The notes below the pieces were generated by a model, which searched no databases, had not been told where the DNA came from, and saw only the letters and a program-made list of their open reading frames with translations. Both the position numbers and the translations under genes were made by a program. Shown here in pieces: positions 35,847 to 46,275 of a DNA stretch of 64,000 nt (positions within the stretch are counted from its first letter, which is position 1; each line of letters opens with the position of its first letter). The stretch comes from Armillaria gallica (lineage: Eukaryota; Basidiomycota; Agaricomycetes; Agaricales; Physalacriaceae), in NCBI GenBank assembly GCA_037576215.1, contig JBANDB010000012.1, positions 2,418,001-2,482,000 on the forward strand, in the 5' to 3' direction.

Positions 35847-36948
35847 GATGGCGGTACTAAGGAAGGGCGTAGCAAGTCCGGGAAAACGATCCGATGCGAC
35901 GATGAATTTCCCACGGTCCCCTTTCCTGTCCACTCTCTGAGAATAGAATACTTATCTGATCGTGGAACGACCGACCTGAGACGCAGCTAGCCATGCTACT
36001 TACCATGAGATATCCCCTTCAGCACGTAGACACTGTCGCTGATGAGTCGATACTGGTAAGCCGATAACGAGAAGATATGTTTTCACCATAATAATAAGAA
36101 CGAGAGAATTATTAAGGAACTCAACTATCAGAATACCAGACGTCAGAGGGACACATCGCAGTCCATGGCAGTCAATGGCCACTGAAGAACACACGTCAAG
36201 AGATTACATAAATACACGGACGCGACAGGATCACATGCAAGTCAACATTGAGTGGTCATCGGTAACTCACCCGATAACCACGCGTTTAACTGATCAGCAT
36301 CCAAATAATGACTCCATACCAACCGTTCATCCATCCGTCCGTCCTTCTTCTTGTTGATACCGTTGCTGTCTAGAAGATGCTACATATACATTCACTCCAC
36401 TTTGATGACCAACAACGACACAGCCCACCACCCGCTAGCGGCACTCTCAGGCCTCTAGGCACTAGGATTGATTTGCTCGTCATTTCTGTTTGTTACCACC
36501 AAGTATGTATTGTAACGCGAAGATCAAGGGATTGGGATCTCAGTCGTGACGATACTAAGCGCAGCTTGTAGGCACCTTGAACTCAGAACTGTTTCCGACG
36601 GTGATATCAAAAAGATTTCCACTTTCTATTTTAACTCAGTATCTATTCTACCTTCTTTCTCACCCGGATTACTTGAATACGAGGAATGAGTACTATGGGC
36701 TCTTGCAACTTTTCTCTCCTGGCGCTTCTGACGTGAACTCTCGGTTAGTGTATGTCATGTTTTGCCGACGACACAGGCTCATTCGAATCTGTTCAAAATA
36801 GCTCACAGGAATCAACTCTGAGTACCATGGTATCCACGTCTCTCGATGATATTACGATGAACGTCTTCATCACATCTACTGAATTTATGATCAATTCACA
36901 ATGGTCAAAACGCGTCGATGACTTCTCAACGCTTGATACTCCTCTGCG
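35847..36948. other. Divergent region: twinfilin promoter / first membrane protein
   Basis: The twinfilin-proximal part (35880-36060) is the source of promoter-like sequence repeated near 39590-39760 and 43090-43215, including TTCCCACGGTC and AATATCCCCTTCAGCACA-type words. No gene seen. Confidence 0.5.
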
Positions 36949-37940
36949 ATGGTCTCTCCTCAGCCAGCCTTGTTTCATTTGATCTTGAATATGTGAGTTG
37001 GGGATTTCATTTCAGCATGTTTCATGTGCTCTGAATGTGCCCAGGTGCATACTCGTGCCGATTATTCCAATGGCATTGTCCTTGAATATCACACTGGACA
37101 GCACTCCGGAAGCCTTCCAAAGTATACCGATATCCTTGCACTGGGAGCACGATGATCCTTTGGATTTCGTTCTTGGTGCATTCTCGAACTTCCCCGATAT
37201 CGACTCGGTGATGGTAGTAATGGCGAATCAGGTCGTGGAAAATTTTACAGAAGACCGAATCGTTGATATGGCCTTCAATTATACAAGTCCATCTAGGGAT
37301 GACTGCACCCTGGTGGCTTGGCTTCAAGTTCCTAACGCTGAGTACGTTTCTGATATGTTGCACCAGTTATGCCCTTTTTTATGCCCTATTTCAGACCTCG
37401 TAATAGGTTTGCTGAAAGTGAGCCGTTCACAGTAAAATCCATAGCGCACACATCTACGTCGATAATGTGTGAGCTGCCGATTCCCACCATCGTGTCTGGT
37501 CCCACTTTATCAGTATCAACGTACGTGCTGCAGCAATCAGTCCTTTACACTCATAATCCCTGTAACATGCTTTTCACAGAGGCATTCCTGCTTCGACAAC
37601 AGCGTCCAAGGATTCGCTTGAACCCACGTCGTGCACGGGTATGATTGTGGGCAGCATCCTCGGTTTGTTTGCACTTGGATGCATGGCTTCCGTATCTATA
37701 TATGTCTTCATTCGACAAAGGAGGTCGAAGGCAGCCACGTCATTGCGTCCTCAGGACAGTCTGACGAGAGCCCTTTTAGAGGAAGAGAATGCCAGAATGC
37801 GAGAGGAGATCACGGCATTGAAGAATCAGATCAGGTGTATGGAGGCTGGATACGGGTGTTCGCCTCCGCCATCGTACAGGTCTGCCTCAAATTACTCCTC
37901 TTCCAATGTTTCCAACTCCAGCAGATCTTTCCGTGTATGA
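36949..37940 (+). CDS. Single-pass membrane protein, coiled-coil tail type (array copy 1)
   Basis: Exons 36949-36992, 37045-37341, 37395-37520, 37580-37940; about 275 residues. A signal peptide (LVPIIPMALS) precedes the ectodomain NITLDSTPEAFQSIPISLHW, DPLDFVLGAF, NFTEDRIVDMAFNYTSP, DDCTLVAWLQV. A Ser/Thr/Pro-rich stalk leads to the helix MIVGSILGLFALGCMASVSI. After RQRRSK the tail has a predicted coiled coil (LLEEENARMREEITALKNQI) and a PPSYRS end. The ectodomain layout (one beta-sandwich-like unit with NxT sites and a stalk) recalls KRE9/KNH-type fungal cell-surface domains, but I cannot assign it. First of six related copies between two ADF-H genes. Exon 4 of copies 3 and 5 is absent here. 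Confidence 0.7.
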
Positions 37941-38131
37941 TCTCTGGGTGGACTTTACCGATCAGACTCCGTGGATTTCTTGATTTAGCAACGGAAAATA
38001 GTTATTAGCTACGTTCACTACCGTCAGTGCCGGCGTTGAACACCTCGCATAATCCGATCAACGTTATATTTCGACCAGCAGTCAAAACGCGAAGCTATTC
38101 AAGGTCTCTTACCCCAATTAGCGACCTCCCC

Positions 38132-39130
38132 ATGTCTTTTCCATTCTTCCACCTGTGAGTTGATGCCAACATCCGGCTCGTTTGCATTGCTAATTGTCGC
38201 TACTAGGTGGGCCTTTATAGCGCTCATTCCACTAGTGTTGGCCCTAAAAATCAGGCTGGACAGCACTCCGATAGGCTCCCACAACACCTCGGTATCGTTG
38301 CGCTGGGCGCAGGACGATCCTTCCGACTTCATTCTTGGTGCATTCTTGACTCATACTAAGGAATCGGTAATGGTGGCAAGAGTGATGCAACATGTGGAAA
38401 ATTTCACAGAAAACCGAACTACGCAGATGACCTTCAATTATACCAGCTTACCTGGACACCGGGATTGTATCCTGGTCGCTTGGCTTCCTGACTCTAAGTA
38501 CGTTTCTGACATTTTGCACAAAGCCGCACTTTCATGAGGTATTTCAGCGCAGGTCATCATTTCGCTCAGAGTGATGTGTTTTCAGTGACAGACCCCGAGG
38601 CGACAAAGTCCAAGCTGATATCTCGTACACATCGTCGGTTTCAGGGTGCGTGCCGCTGCGTTGAGCTCTTGGTTTCTGAGTCCAAGGCAAATAATTCCCC
38701 ACAGAACCGCTCTTCATGGGCTGAAAACCACGGTGGATACGATAAGTCTCGCGTCGACAACATCCGAGTCGACCATCCCATCCAGTCCCACATCAGGGTA
38801 CGTGCTGCTGTGTCAGTTCTGTCTCCACGACGAATCATTTCACGCAGAATCACTCCTCCTGTGCAATCAACAACGAAGGTTATACCCATGGAAGTAATTG
38901 TGGGCATTGTTATCGGCTCATTTGCACTTTTATTATCCATAGTCCTCGCTCTCCTAATATGGCGATGGAGGAACCGACAAAAAGCGAAAGAATCTGCGCC
39001 ATCGCGTGCTTTTTGGAGGTCCCTGAATAAGGAGAGTCCACCGGTTTCTCAAACTTTGCCTGCATACACACCAACTGTTCCGTCATCGTCCTTGGAACTA
39101 GATGGATCCTGTTTTCACAGGTGGACATGA
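38132..39130 (+). CDS. Single-pass membrane protein, W-tail type (array copy 2)
   Basis: Exons 38132-38154, 38207-38497, 38548-38649, 38705-38797, 38848-39130; about 263 residues. The signal peptide is MSFPFFHLWAFIALIPLVLA. The ectodomain (LRWAQDDPSDFILGAF, VENFTENRTTQMTFNYTSLP, RDCILVAWLPD, GHHFAQSDVFSVTDPE) matches copies 3 and 5. The membrane helix is VIVGIVIGSFALLLSIVLALLIW, then the tail KESAPSRAFWRSLNKESPPV without a coiled coil, ending DGSCFHRWT. Relative to copies 3 and 5, exon 3 has lost about 10 bases. A donor 4 bases downstream (GTGCCG) restores the frame, so the copy stays readable. The unspliced frame from 38534 is also open to the stop, so intron retention would still give a membrane protein. 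Confidence 0.6.
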
Positions 39131-39284
39131 TGGGTTAAACCAATAGAGACTTATCTGTATAATATTGTGAGATTTATGGTTCAGTTGTTTGAATATACAT
39201 TATTCACGGCATCGAGTAGGATCAGCTCTAGTCCCACTCAAACCTGAATTCTTGACAAAATTATATCAATCATCAATCACAGAT

Positions 39285-39538
39285 ACAACAGGAACATTGT
39301 CCCGGATTATTTCAAGGACTTGTAGCTTGTCTATGCATATTACAAGGGTTCTTTGAACGGATACAGGCAGAAGATCGTGGACAAGCAGTTCTACATCGAC
39401 AATCCTATTAGTATAGTTCATGTCATGGTCATCGTACCGTTGTCAATAGAAAGTTTTTGAATCCGATATACATGGACTCGACAGCTGAAACCTGAGCAGA
39501 CAGATATAGTGAGACCGATACCTGGAGTTGCGGGCATG
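39285..39538 (-). pseudogene. Decayed copy of twinfilin exons 1-2
   Basis: It aligns by eye with 35590-35846: CAGGAACATTGTCCCGGATT, AAGTTTTTGAATCCGATATA and CTCGACAGCTGAAACC, ending at an ATG-equivalent near 39536-39538. Frame and splice sites are broken. Promoter-like similarity continues to about 39760. Confidence 0.75.
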
Positions 39539-39889
39539 ATGATGGTATTATGTTAGTAGAAGAAGCACGGCAAGTTCGGAGAACCGACCATCTCAACTGA
39601 TGATGATTTTCCCACGGTCTTCTGCAACTCACCTCACTCTGAGAACTGTATAGCAGAGAGGAGACGTGAGATTCTGGCGCATCCAGCTACCTTAAAATAT
39701 CCCTTCAGCACAGACACGCCGTGGCCGACTCAATACCGACAGGCCGCAATTAATACACCTCATTCATCCAAATTTCTTTGCCACATACTGAAGGTACCGA
39801 CGACTGCATTCCAACGGTATGACTTTGCTTCAGGCATATGACACAATAGCCCTGTCGGAATCATCAAGAGTCCCTTTACAAGCCTGAGG

Positions 39890-40060
39890 AGGGGACGCGA
39901 GGCAAGATAACGACGTCGACGTTGGAGAGACGGATCAGGCGCGCCGCACATGGAGACTGTTTACGGGAGTTTGCTTCTACCGTCGTGCAGGTCGGTCTAG
40001 TATCTCCTCTCCCAGTGTTTCTATATATTTTGATACAAGATCTCTAAGCGTAATGTACTG
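39890..40060 (+). pseudogene. Relic of a coiled-coil-tail 3' end
   Basis: ATGGAGACTGTTTACGGGAG, followed by TCGTGCAGGTCGGTCTAGTA and CTCCTCTCCCAGTGTTTC, aligns with 37841-37920 of copy 1, but the frame is not maintained. A sister relic lies at 43350-43500. Confidence 0.6.
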
Positions 40061-40263
40061 ATGTGCTCGTACATAGTATAGCAACGGAAAAAGGAGCTAT
40101 ATTGGTTTAATTTGGGACCTTGTGCTGGTAACAACAATACCAGTACTATTTTCAACACTGTCACTACTGAAGGAGCATCTAATGTGCAGTCCGATCAACA
40201 TTAGTCAACATGGCGGCGGCCAAAATATGAAGCCATTCAAGTTTACTCCAGCGATCGACTCCC

Positions 40264-41418
40264 ATGTTCTTCCTATTCTTCCAACTGTGAGCGGATGTCG
40301 ACTTGTGGTTCGTCTGCATTCAGCTCTGATTGCTACTAGGTGTGCTTTTATAGCGATTCCACTGGCGTTTTCCCTAAACATCAGGCTGGACAACACTCCG
40401 ATAGGCTTCCACAACACCTCGGTATCCTTGCTCTGGGCGCAGAGCGATCCATCCGACTTTGTTCTTGGTGCATTCTTGATCCACACTAAAGAAGCGGTAA
40501 TGGTGGCAAAAACAATGCAACATGTAGCAAATTTTGCAGCAAACCGAACTGCCTATATGACCTTCAATTATACTAGCTTACCTGAAAACCGGGATTGTAT
40601 CCTGCAGGCTTGGCTTCCTGACGTTGAGTATGTTTCTGATATATTGCACCATACCCCAATTTCATGGGCTATCTCAGTCCAGGCCATCATTTTGCTCAGA
40701 GTCAGGTGTTCTCAGTGACAGATCCAGAGACGACAACATCCAGGCTGATATCTTCCGGTATCTCGTCCACTTTGTCAGTTTCAAGGTGCGCGCCGCTGCT
40801 TTTAGTTCTCGGTTTCCGAGTCCACGACGAATAATTTTCCTTAGAACCGCTCCTCCTGGGCTGGGTACCACACCCACACCACCAATCGTGGTGAATTCTA
40901 CGCCAAGTCCCAAGTTGACGACCCCCAAGTCGACCATCCCATTCAGTCCCACTTCATCAGCTTCAGGGTGCGTGTCGCAGCGATTACTCTGTTTTACCCA
41001 TAAGTCCTACAACCATGTTTTTCGCAGAATGGCATCCAGTGCTTCACTTAACCATGCGTCACACACAGGTATAATTGTGGGTATCGTCTTCGGTGTACTT
41101 GCACTTGGATGTGTGGTGTCTACGTCTATATACGTCTTGATTCTGCGACGGAGGTTGAAGGCGGCTGCGCTATTACTTCTTTCTCAGGACAGTCCAGCGC
41201 CTAGTCTTTCAACTCAGTTTTCACTCAATCCTAGTAGCATGAGAGTCAACCGGGAACGCGAGACCGAAGCCCAAGAACCTATGTCGGAAGTACCAAGAGG
41301 TCGTTTAGAGGCAGAGATTGCAAGGTTGCGGGAGGAGATCATGGCGTTGCGGTTGGAAAATCAGATCAGACATATGGAAGCTGGATATAGTAGTTTGTAT
41401 CCACCATCATACAGGTGA
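40264..41418 (+). CDS. Single-pass membrane protein, coiled-coil tail type (array copy 3)
   Basis: Exons 40264-40286, 40340-40627, 40678-40785, 40845-40967, 41028-41418; about 310 residues. Signal peptide MFFLFFQLCAFIAIPLAFS. Ectodomain NIRLDNTPIGFHNTSVSLLW, DPSDFVLGAFLIHTKEAV, MTFNYTSLPENRDCIL and GHHFAQSQVFSVTDPETTTS. The stalk is rich in Thr, Pro and Ser. The helix is IIVGIVFGVLALGCVVSTSI, followed by LRRRLKAA and a strong heptad segment LEAEIARLREEIMALRLENQ. The stop follows PPSYR directly, earlier than in copy 5. Complete splice phases support an intact gene. The coiled coil suggests dimerisation on the cytoplasmic side; that is inference. Confidence 0.75.
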
Positions 41419-41556
41419 ATCCCGTTCCAACGCTTCCCACTCAGCAGACCTTGTGGTGTGATCCTCGTATGGATGGTGAAGTTCGGTCAGCATTTCCGAT
41501 CATTTAGTAAAAAGATGGAATAATCCAAGGTATCTTACCCCAGCTATCAACCTCCC

Positions 41557-42640
41557 GTGTCTTTCTGGTTCTTCCAACTGTGAATAGATGTCAATTTTGG
41601 TGCGTTTTGGATGCAATTCTAAATATTGTTAGGTGTACCTTTGTAACGTTTATTCCACTGGTGTCATCCCTACACATCACGCTAGACGACAAGCCGCTAG
41701 CCTTCCAAAGCACGTCCATATCGTTGAACTGGGAGCCATATTGTGGTGGTTGTGATTTCAGAACGGATGAATGCATAATGCGTAACGTGGAGGCTCGTTC
41801 AGGACTCTGAAAGTTTAAGGTCTCCCTAGTTAGAATCTGTCTGGCTTGCTTCATCTTCTCACCGAGTTACAATTTTTCAGGATCATATCATTCCATCAAT
41901 ATGATCCCTTTCCTTGGCTCTGGTGCAGAAGAGCATCCTAGCTGTTGCGCGAAAGGCTTGAGTGGTATGATTCTTTTCAGATGTACCGACGGGCAACACG
42001 GAATAAGTAAGACATTCATTGGGGGCAACCGCGATATGGTACAATCAGAAGGGCAACCATCCTGGCTAGCCTGAAACTTGAAAGATGGGAGCGTTGGATT
42101 CAAAGTCGAAGTCGACATAGGAAGCTGAGCCGAGATTATGACCAGGCGACGGTTGGTGCCACGTCCCAAAAGAGCTGCTCCTTATCAAGTCGAAACTAGG
42201 ACTGGAGTAAACAAAGTGTTCCAGGGCGATGACATCGAGAACCGTCCGAAGTAGAGGCTGTGTTCAATTGATGAGCAGTACTATAGGTCAAGGACGTGCG
42301 TCGTAGAGGCTATTGTCCCATAGTCGCAGTTCAGTAGTAATCGGCGGGCTCAGAACCTCTCACATAGCGCCAATTGTCCCGTCACCACAAGGTCCCAGTC
42401 AGAAGAACGAGCATCCAGTTGTCGAAGGTGGGAGTCGTACTCGAAAACCGACGACTGATAGAGTGCCCCCCTTCCCAATTGTTGCAAGTCGGCAATCTCC
42501 CGGCTGTTCGAATGTCTACACCAGAGGGACGGTTTGTCATTAAACGTTGTGCAGGTGTCTCAAGCTATGCCTGCGTACGCAACAACCGTTCATTCACTGC
42601 CCTTGAAACTAGGTGAGTCCTGTTTTCACAGGACGACATG
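41557..42640 (+). pseudogene. W-tail membrane protein pseudogene (array copy 4)
   Basis: The start codon equivalent is GTG (41557) where copy 6 has ATG in the same context (TCTTTC follows). Exon 2 begins at 41633 and reads TFVTFIPLVSSLHITLDDKP, QSTSISLNW, then breaks at about 41762 where unrelated sequence shared with 46276-47795 begins. The 3' W-tail remnant resumes at about 42553 (GTGTCTCAAGC, then CTTGAAACTAGG and CTGTTTTCACAGG), matching the end of copy 2. Confidence 0.75.
41762..42553. repeat. Block X, copy inside array copy 4
   Basis: It shares long stretches with 46276-47795: GGACTGGAGTAAA, CTATTGTCCCATAGTCGCAG, CCCAGTCAGAAGAACGAGCA and GTCATTAAACG near the right end. It is shorter than its partner and lacks its internal tandem repeats except for one CATCCTGGCT unit. 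Confidence 0.75.
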
Positions 42641-42789
42641 ATGGATTAACTGAACAAACTCCTATCTGTATAACATTGTTAGATTTATGGTTCAGCGGTT
42701 TGAACACTCAATTTGTTCACTGCACTCCTACATCATGATTGCGATACAATCCTGGAATCAGAGGGAAAATTATATCAATCATTGATCAC

Positions 42790-43050
42790 AGAGACAACAG
42801 GAGCGTCGTTCCGGATTATTTCAGGGACCTGTAGTTTGTTTAGGTCTTCTGCAGGTTCTTTGAACGGGAACAGTCGGCAGAGCAGTTCTACGTAGGTAGC
42901 AGTCCGACTATTAGTAGTACCCATTCAAATTTGTGCAGTGATTATCGCACCGTTATCAATGAGAATCTTTATAGACCCGAGATACCTGGACTCGACGGCG
43001 GAAATCTGAGCCGACAGATATAGTGATACACAAAGTTGCAGGTACGATGG
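42790..43050 (-). pseudogene. Second decayed copy of twinfilin exons 1-2
   Basis: It resembles 35590-35846 and 39285-39538 (GACAACAGGAGCGTCGTTCC, GGATTATTTCAGGGACCTGT, ACTCGACGGCGG). The start codon equivalent is GTA (TAC on plus), so it is non-coding. Upstream similarity extends to about 43215. Confidence 0.75.
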
Positions 43051-43349
43051 CGGCGTTGTAGAAGGAGCACGGCACGTTCGGCAAACGGACCGTCTGATCT
43101 TCCCACGGTCTCTTTCCTGCGGACTTGAGATGCTGGCGCATTACTCCTACCTTGAAATATCCCCTTCAGCACAGAGACATTGTAACTCAACACCTACTGG
43201 CCGCAAGTAATACCCCCGTTGTATACATCCAGTCTTTCGCCATGTACTGAAGATCCAGACGACTGAACTCTAGCGGTAAACTGCGGTATGGGTTTCCTTC
43301 AGGCATACGTCACAGCTTTGTCGGAAATATCGAGAATCTACTTACGAGG

Positions 43350-43500
43350 AGAGCATGAAAGGGCGCGAGGGGAGCTAACGACGTTGGGGAGACGGATCGG
43401 GTGCATGGAGACTGTCTATAGCCTATAGGAATTTGCCTCCGCTGTCGCCCAGGTCTGCCTAGTATCTCCTCTCCCATGCTTCTATATCTTTTGATACGAG
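43350..43500 (+). pseudogene. Second relic of a coiled-coil-tail 3' end
   Basis: CATGGAGACTGTCTATAGCC and GGTCTGCCTAGTATCTCC align with 39955-40020 and with the tail of copy 1. No open frame. Confidence 0.55.
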
Positions 43501-43720
43501 ATCCGCCAGTGTACTGTACTGATATATTGTACATAGTGTAGCAACGGCAAACGGATCCATATCCCCAGGACTTTATCCCTGTAGCAGCACCAATACCAAC
43601 ACCGTGTTTACTGCTGTCGGTACCGGAGGCTAACATCACCTATACAGTCTGATCAGCATCAGTCAACGTCGCAGCAGCCAAATGTGAAGTCATTCGAGTT
43701 GACTCTAGCTATCGACTTCC

Positions 43721-44892
43721 ATGTTCTTCCACCGGTGAGCGGATGTTGACTTTAGGGTCGTTTGCATGCAGCTCTAATTATTCTTAGGTGTGCGTTTATA
43801 ACGCTCATTCCACTGGTGTCTTCCCTGAATATAAAGCTGGACAGCACCCCGGTAGGCTTCCACAATACCACGGTATCCTTGCGCTGGGCGCAGACCGATC
43901 CTTCCGACTTTGTTCTTGGTGCATTCTTGATCCACACTAAAGAATCGGTAATGGTGGCAAAAACGATGCATCATGTGGCAAATTTCGCAGCAAACCGAAT
44001 TGCCTATATGACCTTCAATTATACCAGCTTACCTGAAAACCGGGATTGTATCCTGCTGGCATGGCTTCCTGACGCTGAGTACGTTTCTGACATATTGTAC
44101 CATACCCCAATTTCATGAGCTATCTCAGCCCAGGCCATCATTTTGCTCAGAGTCAGGTGTTCTCAGTGACAGATCCCGAGACGACAACATCCAGGCTGAT
44201 ATCTTCCGGAATCTCGTCCACTTTATCAGTTTCAAGGTGCGCGCGGCTGCTTTTAGTTCTCGGTTTCCGAGTCCACGACGAATATTTTCCCACAGAACCA
44301 CTCGTCATACATTGGGAGCTACACCCACATCACCGATCGTGATGGACCCCGAGTCGCCAACAAACAAGTCGACTTTTTTGGACATCCCGTCCAGTCCCAC
44401 TTCGTCAGTGTCAGGGTACGTGCTGCAGCGATTGATTCGTTTTACCCATAAGCTCTATAGCATGCTTTTCACAGAACAGCCCCCAATGCTTCGCCTAACC
44501 CCGCGTCATACACAGGTATCATCGTGGGCGTCGTCCTCGGCATGCTTGCACTTGGATGCGTAGTTTCTACATCTATTTACGTCTTGTTTCGGCAACGGAG
44601 GTCGAAGGCAGCTGCGCCATTACTTCTTCCTCAGGGCGGTCCAGCGCCCAGTCTTCTAACACCGTATCCTAGCACTAGAGTCCGCCAGGAACCCGAAGCC
44701 GAAATCCAAGAAACTATGTCGGAAGTACCGAGAGATCAATTAGAGGCAGAGATCGCACGGATGCGGCAGGAGATCATGACGTTGCGGTTGGAAAATCAGA
44801 TCAGACGTATGGAGGCTGGATACGGTAGTTTGCGCCCACCATCATACAGGTCCCTGCAACGTTTCGGGCTCAGCAGATCTTTTGATGTGTGA
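43721..44892 (+). CDS. Single-pass membrane protein, coiled-coil tail type (array copy 5)
   Basis: Exons 43721-43734, 43788-44078, 44129-44236, 44296-44415, 44475-44892; about 316 residues. Signal peptide MFFHRCAFITLIPLVSS. Ectodomain NIKLDSTPVGFHNTTVSLRW, DPSDFVLGAFLIHTKESV, MTFNYTSLPENRDCIL and HHFAQSQVFSVTDPETTTSR are nearly identical to copy 3. Helix IIVGVVLGMLALGCVVSTSI, then FRQRRSK, tail with LEAEIARMRQEIMTLRLENQ and PPSYRSLQRFGLSRSFDV. Splice sites are all GT-AG and phases close. Like copy 1 and unlike copy 3, the C-terminus runs past PPSYRS, so this probably shows the ancestral end. Function unknown. Confidence 0.75.
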
Positions 44893-45073
44893 TCTTCGTA
44901 CGATCAGGATCAGGATCGGTGGTAGTACTTGGTTTAGCAACGATAAATGGATCTTGACCGTGTTTCCTACCGACAGTGAACATCTCGGACAGTTCGATCA
45001 GTGTTGCCATTCATTTAGCACGTATTGAAATATCAAGACATATAAGGTCTCTTACCGCAGCTATCGACCTTCC

Positions 45074-45989
45074 ATGTCTTTCCCGTTCTTCCCGCTGTGA
45101 GTTGATGTCAATTTTCGGTTCGTTTTGGATGCAGTCCTAAATATTGTTAGGTGTACCATTTTAACGCTCCTTCCACTGGTGACATCCATGCCGGACAGAG
45201 CTCCGCAAAGCACACCGATATCCTTGCGCCGGATGGGGCAGAGCGACTCTTCCGACTGCCTGGGTGCATTCTTGGCCCACACGTTGAAAGGATCGGTAAA
45301 GGTAGCAACGAAAGACGGGACCGTGGACAATTTCACAACAGACAGAATCGTTGATATCACCTTCAATTATACAAGTCCGTCTGGAAAGGACTGTAACCTG
45401 GTCGCTTGGCTTCAGGAGTACGTTTCTGATATGTTGCCCCATGCCCCATTTTTACGCGCTATTTCAGGCTGTGTCATTGTTTTACCAAACCCGAGCCAAT
45501 TCCAGTACATTCAGACTTGGATTCCTCGAAGACAGCATCCAAGTTCTCTTCAGAATCGGATAGCCCACCCAAGATCACTCCGGCAGCTATGTGCGTGCTG
45601 CTGTATTGACTTCACTGTTTCACCGACATACCATTTCCCGTAGGACTTCTCCTGCTGGACCGGGAGCTACACCCACTTTAACGGACATGATGAAAATGCT
45701 AAATGAGTCGACTATCTCATCCAGTCCCACTCCAGGGTGCGTGCAGCTGCGTTTAGTTCTCAGTATCCATGACATTTCCCACAGAACCGCTATTCCCGGA
45801 CAATCAACAACGAAGGCTATACCCGCAGGAGCAATCGTAGGCATCGCCATCGGTTCATTCGCATTTCTATTATCCATACTTCTCGCTCTCGTGGTATGGC
45901 GAAGGAGGCGCCGACAAAAAGCAATAGAATCTGCACCATCGCGCGTTTTTTGGAGGTCCCTGGATAAGAAGAGTCCACCGGTTTCTTAG
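45074..45989 (+). CDS. Single-pass membrane protein, W-tail type (array copy 6)
   Basis: Exons 45074-45096, 45151-45417, 45468-45590, 45644-45736, 45785-45989; about 236 residues. Signal peptide MSFPFFPLCTILTLLPLVTS. The ectodomain is shortened (DSSDCLGAFLAH) but keeps VDNFTTDRIVDITFNYTSP and KDCNLVAWLQ. Helix AIVGIAIGSFAFLLSILLAL, tail RRRRQKAIESAPSRVFW. The stop is TAG after PPVS, where copy 2 has CAA and continues for 28 residues. The sequence downstream (45990-46050) still resembles that lost tail. So this is a functional but truncated version, or early decay. Confidence 0.65.
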
Positions 45990-46275
45990 CCTTTGCCTAT
46001 ATATACGAGTTAGAGATGGACCTATTTTTACAGGACGACATGATAGGACGAACGATCGATAGTTCCAAGAAATGTATTATTAGTGATGTACTCTAGCGAT
46101 TTGATAACTTACCTTGTGGTTTCTATGGACAAGACAAAGAGACAGGCATGAAATCTGAAGGACTGATCATCTAAATGAGTATCCTCATGTCGCTAGAACG
46201 CTTCTACCAGAAATCTAGGTCAGAAGCACGTATACATTGTGGCTGTTAAAATGTAATGGTTATGGTTTCGGAGCG
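45990..46275. other. Remnant of W-tail 3' coding region and 3' flank
   Basis: CCTTTGCCTATATATACGAG and ACAGGACGACATGATAGG correspond to the end of copy 2 (39055-39135). Nothing else seen. Confidence 0.5.

Noticed and set aside
38534..39130. Long uninterrupted frame of 198 codons through array copy 2
   Set aside because: It reads through two introns whose splice sites and exon sequence are conserved in copies 3 and 5, so it is not taken as the main product.
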